DNA of 64,000 bases from Zygnema cylindricum (Eukaryota; Streptophyta; Zygnematophyceae; Zygnematales; Zygnemataceae), in NCBI GenBank assembly GCA_037447655.1, contig JBBHKE010000394.1, forward strand, positions 1 through 64,000, given 5' to 3'. The notes beneath the pieces are model-generated. The model did not search any database and had not been told where the DNA came from. It saw nothing but the letters and a program-made list of their open reading frames with translations. Position 1 is the first letter of the stretch; every line of letters begins with the position of its first letter. The translations under genes and the position numbers were made by a program. Positions 1 to 9,501 of the stretch are shown one piece after another.

Positions 1-10
1 CAAAATTTAA

Positions 11-64
11 TTATTTTATTATAAATAGAAGAAGGCAAGCAAGATGAAGGCTATGTCCACAACT

Positions 65-106
<42 letters not shown>

Positions 107-1525
107 AAAGAAGCACCAAAAATCGGACAAAAACTGCAAGATTTCGGACAAAAGCTCCATTTTTTGTGTTTAAGATAGAACAAAAACGGAAAAAAATGAC
201 AACGGTAAAACATCTAATAATCCTGCGAGTCCTCTTATCCAATTTTATAGCAACAATCATTTCCAAAGGTATTTTTTAGGGTTTTTAAAGTATTACCGCA
301 ATGTGACAGTTTCAATGTTCGTTTCCATTCCCTCGATTTCTGTTTCCTCTGTTTGACTCTCTTTTGAGATTTTCCGAGGCACAACATTTTCCAAACAAAC
401 CGGACAAATGTCCATTTCCGATTTTACTGTGGATTGGGAAATTGATTCTTGTTCTTCTTGTATACTTTCAATAGCGATTTTATCCGTTTCAGAGCTCTCG
501 ACCTTATTTAATCCATTTGTTGTCGAGCTCTCTCCACTTGACCTTTCAGAAGAATCATTCGACATAATTTCATAATTTTTCTGTTCCCTATCTGAAACAC
601 ATTTTCTACCTATAAGAGAGTTAATTCCATCCCGGAGCAATGAATTTGCGACTGTCCGAGATCCGAAAATTCCCCTATTAGACGATACTGAATTTGGACG
701 ATTAATTTCCACTTCTGTTTGTGAGATAGAAGAAACAGTAGGAGGAGTAGAAGAAGAAGTAGAAGTAGAAACATTTATCGTCTGTTTTTCTCTCAATTTC
801 GCGTTTCGGAAACGGCGAGCGAGTTCCGCTCGATGTCGAATTTGAGGAAAAAAAGTCGGAGGATGACAAGGAAAATGATGCCTGTTGGACGGTCGATTTT
901 CTGGAGATCCAGAAACGACAAGACTGGAAGTAGATCCGGAATCATAAGAATTCCCATCAGCATTCCCACTAAAATTCCCATTTCTTTCATCCAGATTCCC
1001 AATATTGTCCATCACAGAAGCCTGTGGAGGAACCACATTGTGACTATTTTCCCCTTCGTTTTCCTCCTTGTCCTCCTCCTCCTCCTCCTCCTCCTCCTCC
1101 AGTGATGTAAGAATTTGAAAAGCTCCAATTTGATTGAGATTTGGAGCCATTCGACTGCAGGAATGAGCATCCACAGAATCAGCAGTTCCGTTTTCAGTTC
1201 CGTTGTTAGTTTCAATGTTAGTTTCACTTTTAGTTCCGTTTTTCGGTTCAAAAAATGCAATTCCATTCTCATGATTATGCAAAGAAATGTTGTTGGAGTC
1301 GACCCCATCACATTCCACAAATGAAGGAAATGGTTGCCCTCCATTTAATCCCATTTCCTGTGGTTCATTTTCAATGGCATTAAATGGCAATTGTGAAATT
1401 AGTGCTGCATTTTGTGACATTGGTGACATTGGTGACATTAGTGACATTGGTGACATTGGTGACATTGGTGACATTGATGTTGAAATTGTCGAGTTTTCCC
1501 TGCCTGTGGTACTGAAAGCGTCCAT
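11..1525 (-). CDS. RING-type zinc finger protein, two exons, RING incomplete
   Basis: Exon 1 runs from the ATG at 1525 down to 297 and ends on a GTAATA donor. A 234-base intron carries a long T run ending in GCAG. Exon 2 is 62 down to 11 and ends in TAA; the join keeps phase and gives about 426 residues. The exon 1 end has CPVC, and exon 2 supplies CGHSLHLAC, so the first six ligands of a C3H2C3 RING are spaced normally. The last Cys pair is not encoded before the stop, so either the gene is broken, the annotation misses an exon beyond the window edge, or the domain is divergent. The N-terminus has Ser-Pro-Met tandem repeats, a nine-Glu run and Ser-rich stretches, so most of the protein looks disordered. 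RING proteins are usually ubiquitin ligases; substrate unknown. Confidence 0.55.
1412..1477. repeat. 9-bp coding minisatellite (GACATTGGT)
   Basis: About seven 9-base units in tandem lie inside the RING-protein exon. On the minus strand they encode the Ser-Pro-Met repeats near its N-terminus. The period is a multiple of three, so changes in copy number keep the frame. Confidence 0.8.
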
Positions 1526-2227
1526 ATTTAGTGTGGATTCCTTCTACATTGCAAAAAAATAGAAGGAAAAGTCACACAATGTAGTTTAGAAGTCATATTT
1601 TTATCAACATGATTTTTTTAGAGTGATAGGAGATCGTACATCCGTACAGTAGTAAAACCGTACAACCGTACAACTTTCCTTTCAAGATTTTATTTTCAAT
1701 TGTGTTATCACCCAAACAGGAAAGCATAAAATAAAAAAAACCTACTTGTATTCCTTACTACTGAGTTCAGAAAAAAAATCTTACCGGGGAATAAAATCTA
1801 GGTTGTCTTTCCAAAATAGAACAAAAAAAAGATTAACTAAATCCTTTTATCCTTTACACCCTCCTTTTTTAAGCTATTTCCCAGCTCCAATACTAAAAAA
1901 AAAAATCAATAATCAGCTTTCTAAAGGAAAAACTTGACTCTTATTTTGCCCACAACTCTCTCTCTTCTAGCTTCTAACTCTCCTCTAGTTTCTTGGACGT
2001 TTTATAATTTCCCCTATCCGCGGCTTCTTAAAGCGCGCCAATCCTGTCACAGAATCAGTCATCAGTCGCGTCAAACCGACGGAAACCATACAGTATTCAA
2101 AATGTGCGTGAATTTCGTGCGTAATTCGTACCAGAATGACGTTCATTTCCACACCGTACTTGGAGGTTTTGTACGGACGCCAAGTTATAAACCGCACGAA
2201 ATATCCACACCTTTAGAACTAGCAAGC
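1526..2227. other. Intergenic, no gene recognised
   Basis: This is AT-rich sequence upstream of the minus-strand RING gene. It holds short runs of CCGTACA-like words around 1635-1670 and no ORF with recognisable similarity. It should contain the promoter of the RING gene, but I see no clear TATA box. Confidence 0.5.
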
Positions 2228-2429
2228 TACACCGCCAATCGCTATTAGAGTCAAGGATTAAATAGCGTCAAAAAATAATTAGCGTTATTGATTCTTATTT
2301 AGTTCCTGAGACGTGGCAGATTATGGTCCACGTCCTTAAATAGCGTTATTAATTCTATTTCAGGTTTTGGGGTCAAAATTTAGGGGCACCGTATTAGCGT
2401 TATATACTCTAATAGCGATTGGCGGTGTA
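2228..2429. mobile_element. MITE, family M4 (202 bp)
   Basis: The element is bounded by inverted repeats, CACCGCCAATCGCTATTAG at the left and its complement at the right, each next to a TA dinucleotide. The interior includes CACGTCCTTA-type sequence that recurs inverted in the next element. TA flanks suggest a Tc1/mariner-like (Stowaway-type) MITE; the superfamily is inferred. Confidence 0.65.
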
Positions 2430-2432
2430 CAG

Positions 2433-2634
2433 TACACCGCGAATCGTTATTAGCGTTATGAACTCTATATCGGCACCCCAAAATGTTGACATTAATACCT
2501 TAAATATAATAAACTAACTATTTAAGGACGTGGACCATAATCTGCCACGTCTCCTGGAACTAAATTAGAATGAATGACGCTAATTTTTTCTTTACACTAA
2601 TAATTTCTCAACGCTAATAACGATTCAAGGTGTA
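2433..2634. mobile_element. MITE, family M4, opposite orientation
   Basis: This is the same length (202 bases) and interior as the preceding element, but reversed. Only CAG separates the two TA-flanked ends. The terminal repeats have diverged slightly (CACCGCGAATCG left, CGATTCAAGGTG right). Confidence 0.6.
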
Positions 2635-2729
2635 GCAGCCCATCGTGTCAGTTGCTAACGACTTTACGAACATGGGATGATGTGACACCGCGTGATCTTA
2701 TCATCTACTCTTTCCAGTTCACAGTACAG

Positions 2730-2946
2730 TACACCGTGTATCGCTATTAGTGCTGATAATTTTTGCGCCACATAAAACATCATTTCTCCGTACACACTTG
2801 TCCGATTTTCCATCTGAGACCGCCAATCGGAAGCTGAGAATCTTAACTTTCAATCGCAAGCATCAGATCCACAATCAGACAATTGTGTACGGGAAAGATG
2901 TTTTATGTGGCGAAAATATTATTAACACTAATAGCGATACACGGTG
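2730..2946. mobile_element. MITE, family M1 (long hairpin, 217 bp)
   Basis: Nearly the whole element is an inverted repeat: CACCGTGTATCGCTATTAG and a GCGCCACATAAAACATC arm face GATGTTTTATGTGGCG and CTAATAGCGATACACGGTG. Similar elements occur at 5020-5232 and 5316-5536. There is no coding capacity. Confidence 0.65.
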
Positions 2947-2949
2947 CTG

Positions 2950-3166
2950 TACACTGCCAATCGCTATTAGCGTGTACGTTTGATTAGCGAATACTATTAT
3001 TTAGCGTGGTGTACGCTAATTGGGAATTTGGAAATTTTGGAAGAAATCGATTACTCTAATTAGGAATTAGGGATTTTTTTAAATAGTGTGGATAATTTTA
3101 TTTGAGAATAAAAAAAAAAGCGGGACGGGATTAGCGTACACAACGCTAATAGCGATTGGCGGTGTA
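2950..3166. mobile_element. MITE, family M2 (217 bp)
   Basis: The ends CACTGCCAATCGCTATTAG and CTAATAGCGATTGGCGGTG are inverted. The interior has GTGTACGCTAATTGGGAATT and an A run, shared with 25051-25270 and 26266-26478. It abuts the previous element with a three-base spacer. Confidence 0.65.
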
Positions 3167-3528
3167 CTGAAGCGAAGAATGGGAATGTCCGTACATTGCA
3201 TTGTGAATCGCTATGCGTTAACAACACCATATTGGCGCACCCAAAATTACGACCCTTAAAGTCTTGAACTTAGAAAATAATTAGCAATACCACAGTACAG
3301 ATTCCTTTCTTTACGACATAAAGGAAAATTTCTTCCTTTTCTTCCTTTACGAGGTATTTAAATACCAGGTAGTGTATGATACGAAATGTTGCCAATCCGT
3401 ACGTTAACTGCTAGTTTATGGGTACAAAAGTACCTAAAAAGTGTCAAAAATGGCGTTAGCACGGGAGAGCGATCGCAGATTCACAGTACTAGAGACTAAC
3501 GGCAATTGCGCGTACCTGTTCTCACATG
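3167..3528. other. Degenerate repeat-derived sequence
   Basis: No gene is visible. Fragments such as GTGAATCGCTATGCGTTAA resemble a decayed end of the neighbouring MITE families. Confidence 0.4.
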
Positions 3529-3734
3529 TTCAAACGTCGACTATATGAACACACAAACGTCGACTATATGAACACACAAACGTCGACTATAAGAACACAC
3601 AAACGTCAACTACATGAACACAAAAACGTCGACTATATGAACATACAAACGTCGACTATAAGAACACACAAACGTCGACTATACGAACACACAAACTTCG
3701 ACTATATGAACACACAAACGTCGACTATATGAAC
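3529..3734. repeat. 23-bp tandem repeat, left part
   Basis: About nine copies of ACGTCGACTATATGAACACAC plus AA recur at a 23-base period. The array resumes at 4339 after an inserted element, so it was once continuous. The readable frame across it is an artefact of the repeat. Confidence 0.85.
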
Positions 3735-4338
3735 CATAGTTCAAAAGTAGGCGTTTCTATTGTAGGCATAGTTCAAAAGTAGGCATTTTTATGGTAGGCC
3801 TTTGGTAGGCGCACAAAACTTGGCACAAAACTCGCGTAGAGTAGGCACACTGTATGTGTGTGCGTTTGTGATTTTGTGCACACTCTTGTGCAAACGTATT
3901 AATTTGACGTATGACCATAGGACAGCGCACGCCGCCAGACAAAATTTTTATAGCGAACTGACACGGCATAGGATGAGTTGTGTTATGGGCTTTTCATGTG
4001 ATCTTTTTAGATCGCTACTTTGATCAACGACCGTGCGATCGTCCAAATCTGACGGTTAAAATAAAAAACACCTCATACCTCACAGGAAAAAAAAAATTGT
4101 CCGAATGTTTTTCAAAATTTAGACATGACGTTTAATTCTCTATCGATCGACGTGCAACTCAACCGTGTTACTATTTCTTTTTTCATTTTGCGACCAATAC
4201 AATATGGGTCTTAAGGTCATATTGTATGTTTTGCGTACAATATGCATATTGTATGTTTTGCGTACAATATGCATATTGTATGTTTTGCGTACAATATGCA
4301 TATTGTATGGGGCTACTTTCACCTACTTTTGAACTATG
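3735..4338. mobile_element. hAT-like MITE in the 23-bp array
   Basis: A 604-base insertion has perfect 17-base inverted ends (CATAGTTCAAAAGTAGG) and is flanked on both sides by the 8-base ATATGAAC, which is satellite sequence. An 8-base target duplication is typical of the hAT superfamily. No transposase is encoded, so it is non-autonomous. A second copy of the terminal motif lies at about 3768. Confidence 0.8.
4217..4307. repeat. 27-bp palindromic tandem repeat inside the MITE
   Basis: Three or more units each contain TATGTTTTGCGTACAATATG followed by CATATTG. Each unit can pair with itself and with its neighbours. Confidence 0.75.
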
Positions 4339-4490
4339 ATATGAACACACAAACGTTGACTATAAGAACACACAAACGTCGACTATATGAACACACAAAC
4401 GTCGACTATATGAACACACAAACGACGACTATATGAACACACAAACGTCGACTAGAAGAACACACAAACGTCGACTATACGAACACACAT
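4339..4490. repeat. 23-bp tandem repeat, right part
   Basis: The same 23-base units as at 3529-3734 continue here, starting with the second copy of the duplicated ATATGAAC. Confidence 0.85.
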
Positions 4491-4513
4491 GTTAACACAC
4501 ACCAAAAGGAATG

Positions 4514-5016
4514 TACACCGCGAATCGTAATTAGAGTAAAGAAATAATTCGAGTAAATTAACGAGAAAAAAATATTAAAGTTATTAATTCTATTTTAAGT
4601 AATTAACCCTTTTAAAAAAATAAATTTACTCTAATTTATCAATAACTATAATTTGGGCGCTGAATATATCTGCTGTAAATTAGGTAAACTTACAGAATCT
4701 GACAAAACGTACAGTTTCACGTCATTATGCCGTTTGCACAACGCTGTTTGTTAAAACGCAGTTACATGATAACGGCCTGTATCAAATCATTATTTGTACT
4801 TTTTTACTTGATAAAGTGCAATTTTGCACGGTCGGACACCGACCGTATGCCACACTATTTAAAACAGCACTGCATTAGAGTTATTAACGCTCATTCAAAA
4901 AGTACCTTAATAATGTAAAGAATAATTTAGAATAATGTATTCTATTTACGGTGATAGAGTAAACATTTAGGGTGACGGAATTAGCGTACATAACTCTAAT
5001 TACGATTCGCGGTGTA
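4514..5016. mobile_element. MITE-like element, family M3 (503 bp)
   Basis: The ends CACCGCGAATCGTAATTAG and CTAATTACGATTCGCGGTG are inverted and TA-flanked. The interior matches the element at 20435-20937 in reverse orientation and the lengths are identical (503). No coding capacity was seen. Confidence 0.7.
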
Positions 5017-5019
5017 CAG

Positions 5020-5232
5020 TACACCGTGAATCGTGTACAGTGTTAATGTTTTTTTAGCCACTTAAAATATCTTTTCTCTGTGCACATATGTTCAGTTTAT
5101 GATTGGAGACCACCAATCGGGAGGTGAGAACCTTGTCTTTCAATCGGAAACGTCGGATTAGAAAATACGACAAGTGTGCACAAGATGTTTTAAGTGGCTA
5201 AAAAAACATTAACACTAAGCGATTCACGGTGC
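5020..5232. mobile_element. MITE, family M1
   Basis: This hairpin is like 2730-2946: GCCACTTAAAATATC on the left faces GATGTTTTAAGTGGC on the right. It sits three bases (CAG) after the 503-base element. Confidence 0.6.
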
Positions 5233-5315
5233 ACTGTGTGCCTGTTACTGTAAATTATAATTAATAAAGTACAGTACTGTAAAGTTCACTGCTATGAACA
5301 AAGCCGCATCTACTG

Positions 5316-5536
5316 TACACCGTGAATCGCTATTAGCTTCAATGTTTTTTTTGCCACATAAAACATATTTTCTCAGTACACACGAGTCAGATTGTATATC
5401 TGACGGTTGCGATTTAAAGGCAACATTCTCAGCTTCAAATTGGCGGTCTTAAATTTAAAATCGGACAAGTGTGTACGGAGAAAAGATGTTTTAAATGGCG
5501 AAAAATTTCTTAACCCTAATAGCGATACACGGTGTA
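5316..5536. mobile_element. MITE, family M1
   Basis: The ends CACCGTGAATCGCTATTAG and CTAATAGCGATACACGGTG enclose the same GCCACATAAAACAT hairpin arms as 2730-2946. The element is 221 bases long. Confidence 0.65.
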
Positions 5537-6012
5537 CTGTACTGCATGTTGGCCATAAAAAATCGGAAAAATAAAAAAATCACATCACGCGATTGTTTTT
5601 GCGCGGAATATATTTTTGGGCGGGCTTTTTTTTTAAATTTCAAATTTAAAGATTTGCCAAAGAATCTCACTATCTCGCGTTCAAATTGTTCCCTCCAAAA
5701 CATTGGTCACAGCCTTTCCAAGTCTTAGTAAAAGTCTTTTCCACTCCATTTTTCAGACATTTATGTAGATTTTTGAATGTCATTTCTTTGCGTCTAACTC
5801 AACCTCCTCTTTCTTTTTCCTTTCTTCGTCTTTCCTCTCTCTTTCTTTTTCCTTTCTTTACATAATTTTTTTTCGTTCTCTTTCCTTGTAAATTCTCAAT
5901 ATCTCGTCAAACTGAGCCCCCCTCGTGCTTAACAGTTCATTTCTTGCTTTAACACATGTGAAGTTTTACCAAATCTGAATTGCATTTGGAAGTTTAGCAA
6001 TTTAATTATTCC
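5537..6012 (+). promoter_or_regulatory. Region upstream of TIMELESS, pyrimidine-rich leader
   Basis: No ORF is supported. Between about 5790 and 5890 the plus strand is rich in CTTTCTTTTTCC-type runs, typical of plant 5' leaders. The TIMELESS start codon follows at 6013. No confident TATA box was found. Confidence 0.35.
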
Positions 6013-9000
6013 ATGATGAGTTTTCCAATGGAGAAATCCGATTTTAAAGATATGGAAATGCTAATGGAAGTTACTGCCGGACTTGGTGTATCAAGAGAAC
6101 ATGAAAATAAGGTCGTGATTTACGACAAAGGAGAAGAGTGTTTAGGTAAATACCACAATTTGTTCCTGGCAGTTGTCTTAAATTCAGCCACAAAAATGCT
6201 CATTTTTCTTTTTATCTTTTCTTGTCTGTTTTTGCATGTTGTTCACGACGCTGCAAGATTTTCTTTGGGCTATTTATCCCTAGTTTAGATGCTTTTATGT
6301 TTTTATATGATAATTTTTTTTTTTTTTTTGCAGAATGTTTAAAAGCCCTTCAACGGTTCATGCGACGTGACAATCCGGAGACTCGGGAGGTTTTTCTTAT
6401 ATTGGGGGAGTGGAATATTGTACAGAGCGACATTGTGCACATAATTGTCACCTACAGGAATGACAGGGAGCTGCTCTTAAATGCCGGTAGGGTTTTCTTA
6501 TTATTTTTCGCCATCTTACTAATCCCTGTTTCTCAATCCTATCCTGAAACGAGTTTCTCGTCCGATCCGTAAGTGTTGACTCCTAAGTATTTAATCAGGC
6601 TAAAATGGCATCTTTTTAGCCCAGATAAACTACAAATGGTTCTTCATGTTAAAGCGGAGATCTTTTTTCTTCATTTTGCGATTTTATCGGAAACCTTTTC
6701 TCTCCACGTTCAATATTAATCTGACAAAAACAAAATGGTTATCTTTGTTATGTGCAGTTAAAGTGGCGACTTTTCTTATGATGCCAATACAGGAAGGCTG
6801 CATAGTTAGTAGAACTCGACAAGAAAACTACTTGCAACAATTCAAAGCGGGTTTTATGGATGATCTCGCCATATCAGCAGTTATAACTCTGTTGGAAGAA
6901 CCTCTCGAACACATAGAACTGTAAGTCCTTCAGTTTTTCTTGTATAGATATAATTATGTATGGAGTAAGTTAAAGAATCCTAAAGACCCTAAAAAACTTG
7001 AAACCCTAAAAAACTCGAAACCCTAAAAAAATCGAAGCCCTAAAAAACTTCCAAAGGAAAAGATGTCTAAAAAAGATCGAATTTTGCTTTTGCAGGAAAT
7101 CAACAACAGAAGAAGACTGGAAACTCATTCAACTGGTATTGACGTTTTTTCGAAACCTTTTGGCGGTTCCGGATCCTCGGCCTCAGCAATCGGCAGCTTC
7201 GGCAGGCGCTCATCTTGCCTATCTCAAGGTAATGTAAAGCCTAAAAATCCCCTCAGCTTACCCCTAAGCTTTTTTTTTTTTGCTTTAAAACCCCTAAAGC
7301 TGCCTCCTAAAACATACGTTTGCTGATAGTGCACTTCATTTTTCAGAGCGACATGTTATCAAGAGGATGTTCAAGAAATACCCCGAAAGTGAAATGAATG
7401 AACAACCTGATTATTTTGATATCTGCTCATTTATATGTTGATTAGAATTGTTATTTGATCTTGTGCAAAATACGTTATTTATGTTAGTATTATTATTTCT
7501 ATGAACCAAATGATAAATTTGCTCTGTTGTGATGAACAGGATGATCTTATACAACTTCTCCTTAGAAATGGTGCCCTTGATGGCATTTTGGCTTTGACAC
7601 AATATGTCAAATACGACCGGCATGGCTTACGAAGGGATAATCTTCTCTTTTTGGAGATATATTACTATATATTTTGCAACCAAAAGCCAGAAGACCTGAT
7701 TGAATCCGGAAAGACTAAATTTCGGGTAAATACTTATAACACAAATTTAGGTTTCCAGTATATCAGCAATTGCATGCCAAAAAAGTTGGTGTTTCTTTAA
7801 CTTGAAATGAAAAAAACGTGACAGTATCGAATTCATGTCAACAGGAGTGGGCATCAATATCAGTAGTAGGCTATGTGTAAATCTGTATGTAGTGCTATTT
7901 GGTTTTTAACTGAACATATTTAGTTTCTCATCAAGGGTTTCTGAGTCTTCTATGTCTAAGAGTTCTAGCATCACTTTTTGGAGCATCTCATTTTGTTTGA
8001 AAATACTGACATCACTTTTTGGAGCATTTGCAGAGCCTTAAGAAAACCGAAGATTGGATGGACAAGAAGGCCTTTCGGCACTCTCGATTTGCAGGAACGT
8101 ATGTTGCCGAAAACATCGTATGTTTTTTACTATTCCTGACAAGCTTAATTTCTTCATACAATTGATCCGCTAGGTTTCTTAATATAGGACCTGTCCATTA
8201 GTTGAAGTAGCCACTTTCATTAACAGGAGTGTATTCAATATTTGTAGCGATGATATATTTGGAGTATTTTGATATGAGTATGACTGAGGTTGTGTTCAGA
8301 TTACTTGGAATATCAGTGTTAATATGATCCTCTATTATAAGGGTTTCTGAAAAATGTGATGCAATTATTGGGACTTATGTTCAAATAGTCATTTCGCCAG
8401 AGCGTAGATGACATGGATTTGCGAAACATTTTGTGCTTCTTGCAGGGCATTACAAACACCATTTTTTAGTGTGGATCCATTCCATGACAAAATAGAACAG
8501 TGTTTAAGACCACAGTTTAAGATTGATAATGCCTATTGAGTTGCAGCATTGACTTGCAAGAAATAATTGCAAAACAACGTGTGCTCCTTGCAGGACCATA
8601 CCAACACCATTCTTAGTCTGAATCCCTTCCACGACAACATAGAACAGCGGTTGAGGCCACAGAACAGGAGAGGCCGACTGAGGCGAGTTGCAGCAGAACC
8701 GGATATTTATGTTCCTTCAAGTGAGCCTGTCAGGGCATGCCTTAAAGACTTTGCAGATACAGTATTGGCTGCTGCATATACTGGTAACAACTTTAAGACC
8801 CTGTAAAAATCCTAAAAATCTCACTTGTCTTTTTTCTATGGAACGGATAGTTAGTTTTCCATGGAGCAGATAAAGAGCCTCTGGTAAGAACCAAGGTTGC
8901 TAGATATGGTAGTGGTAAAAAAAACAACCTATAAAATCCCACTTATCAGTTTTCTATGGAACAGATATACAGACTGCTGTATAGTGGTAAGAACTTGAAA

Positions 9001-9501
9001 ATCCTACAAAAACCCAAACTCATTTTTCAGTTTTCGATGGAACAGATAGATAGCCTGTGTTCATTTTACTCTAGAGAAAATTGCCGTACGGTGTAATATC
9101 ATGGTAGTGAACATTGTCAGTCAGATGATTTGAGTTAAGAAATACTAAATTGTTTTTTAGAAATCGTGGCTAAACCAATTTAAACGGTGTTGGATGCCAT
9201 TGTTCAGCTGGTTTGAGTTAAGGAAAACTAACTTGTGATTAGAATTGTGACCAGTTTTTAAGCCGGTTTTTTGAAGAGTGTTGGAGTGTGCAGTTTTTAG
9301 ATTGATTTGTGTTGAGGAAACCTAACTTGTGATTAGAACTTGTGACTAAGTCGGTTGTTTAATTTGGATGCAGTTCTGATGGAAACTGTGAAGGAGGATT
9401 GTAAGGCGACCGACCGGATGGAAAGTCAAGATATGCTCTTTTTCTTTAAACTTGTGCAGTTTTTCACTGCCTACAAGTTTCTCCACCTTCAAAAAGCTCA
9501 G
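6013..9501 (+). other. TIM: TIMELESS N-terminal domain (exons 1-8)
   Basis: This is the conserved helical-repeat part of the protein. Exon 4 joins exon 5 directly as AHLAYLK then DDLIQLLLRNG; a CAG at 7348 inside that intron looks like an acceptor but would break the frame. Exon 6 ends at ENI on a GTATGT donor and exon 7 starts DHTNTILSLNPFHDN. The intron after exon 3 (6921-7095) holds four tandem variants of AAACCCTAAAAAA. Confidence 0.8.

Noticed and set aside
3526-4436. Coding frames in the 23-bp and 27-bp repeats
   Set aside because: They are repeat translations interrupted by a transposon insertion.
7348-7430. Extra TIMELESS exon beginning AGCGACATG after a CAG
   Set aside because: It would need a frame change and hits stops, while exon 4 joins exon 5 at 7540 seamlessly in phase and sense.
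8446-8504. Relic exon as the true TIMELESS exon 7
   Set aside because: Although one joining frame is open for a while, it runs into a stop; the copy at 8594 keeps the family sequence and connects to exon 8.
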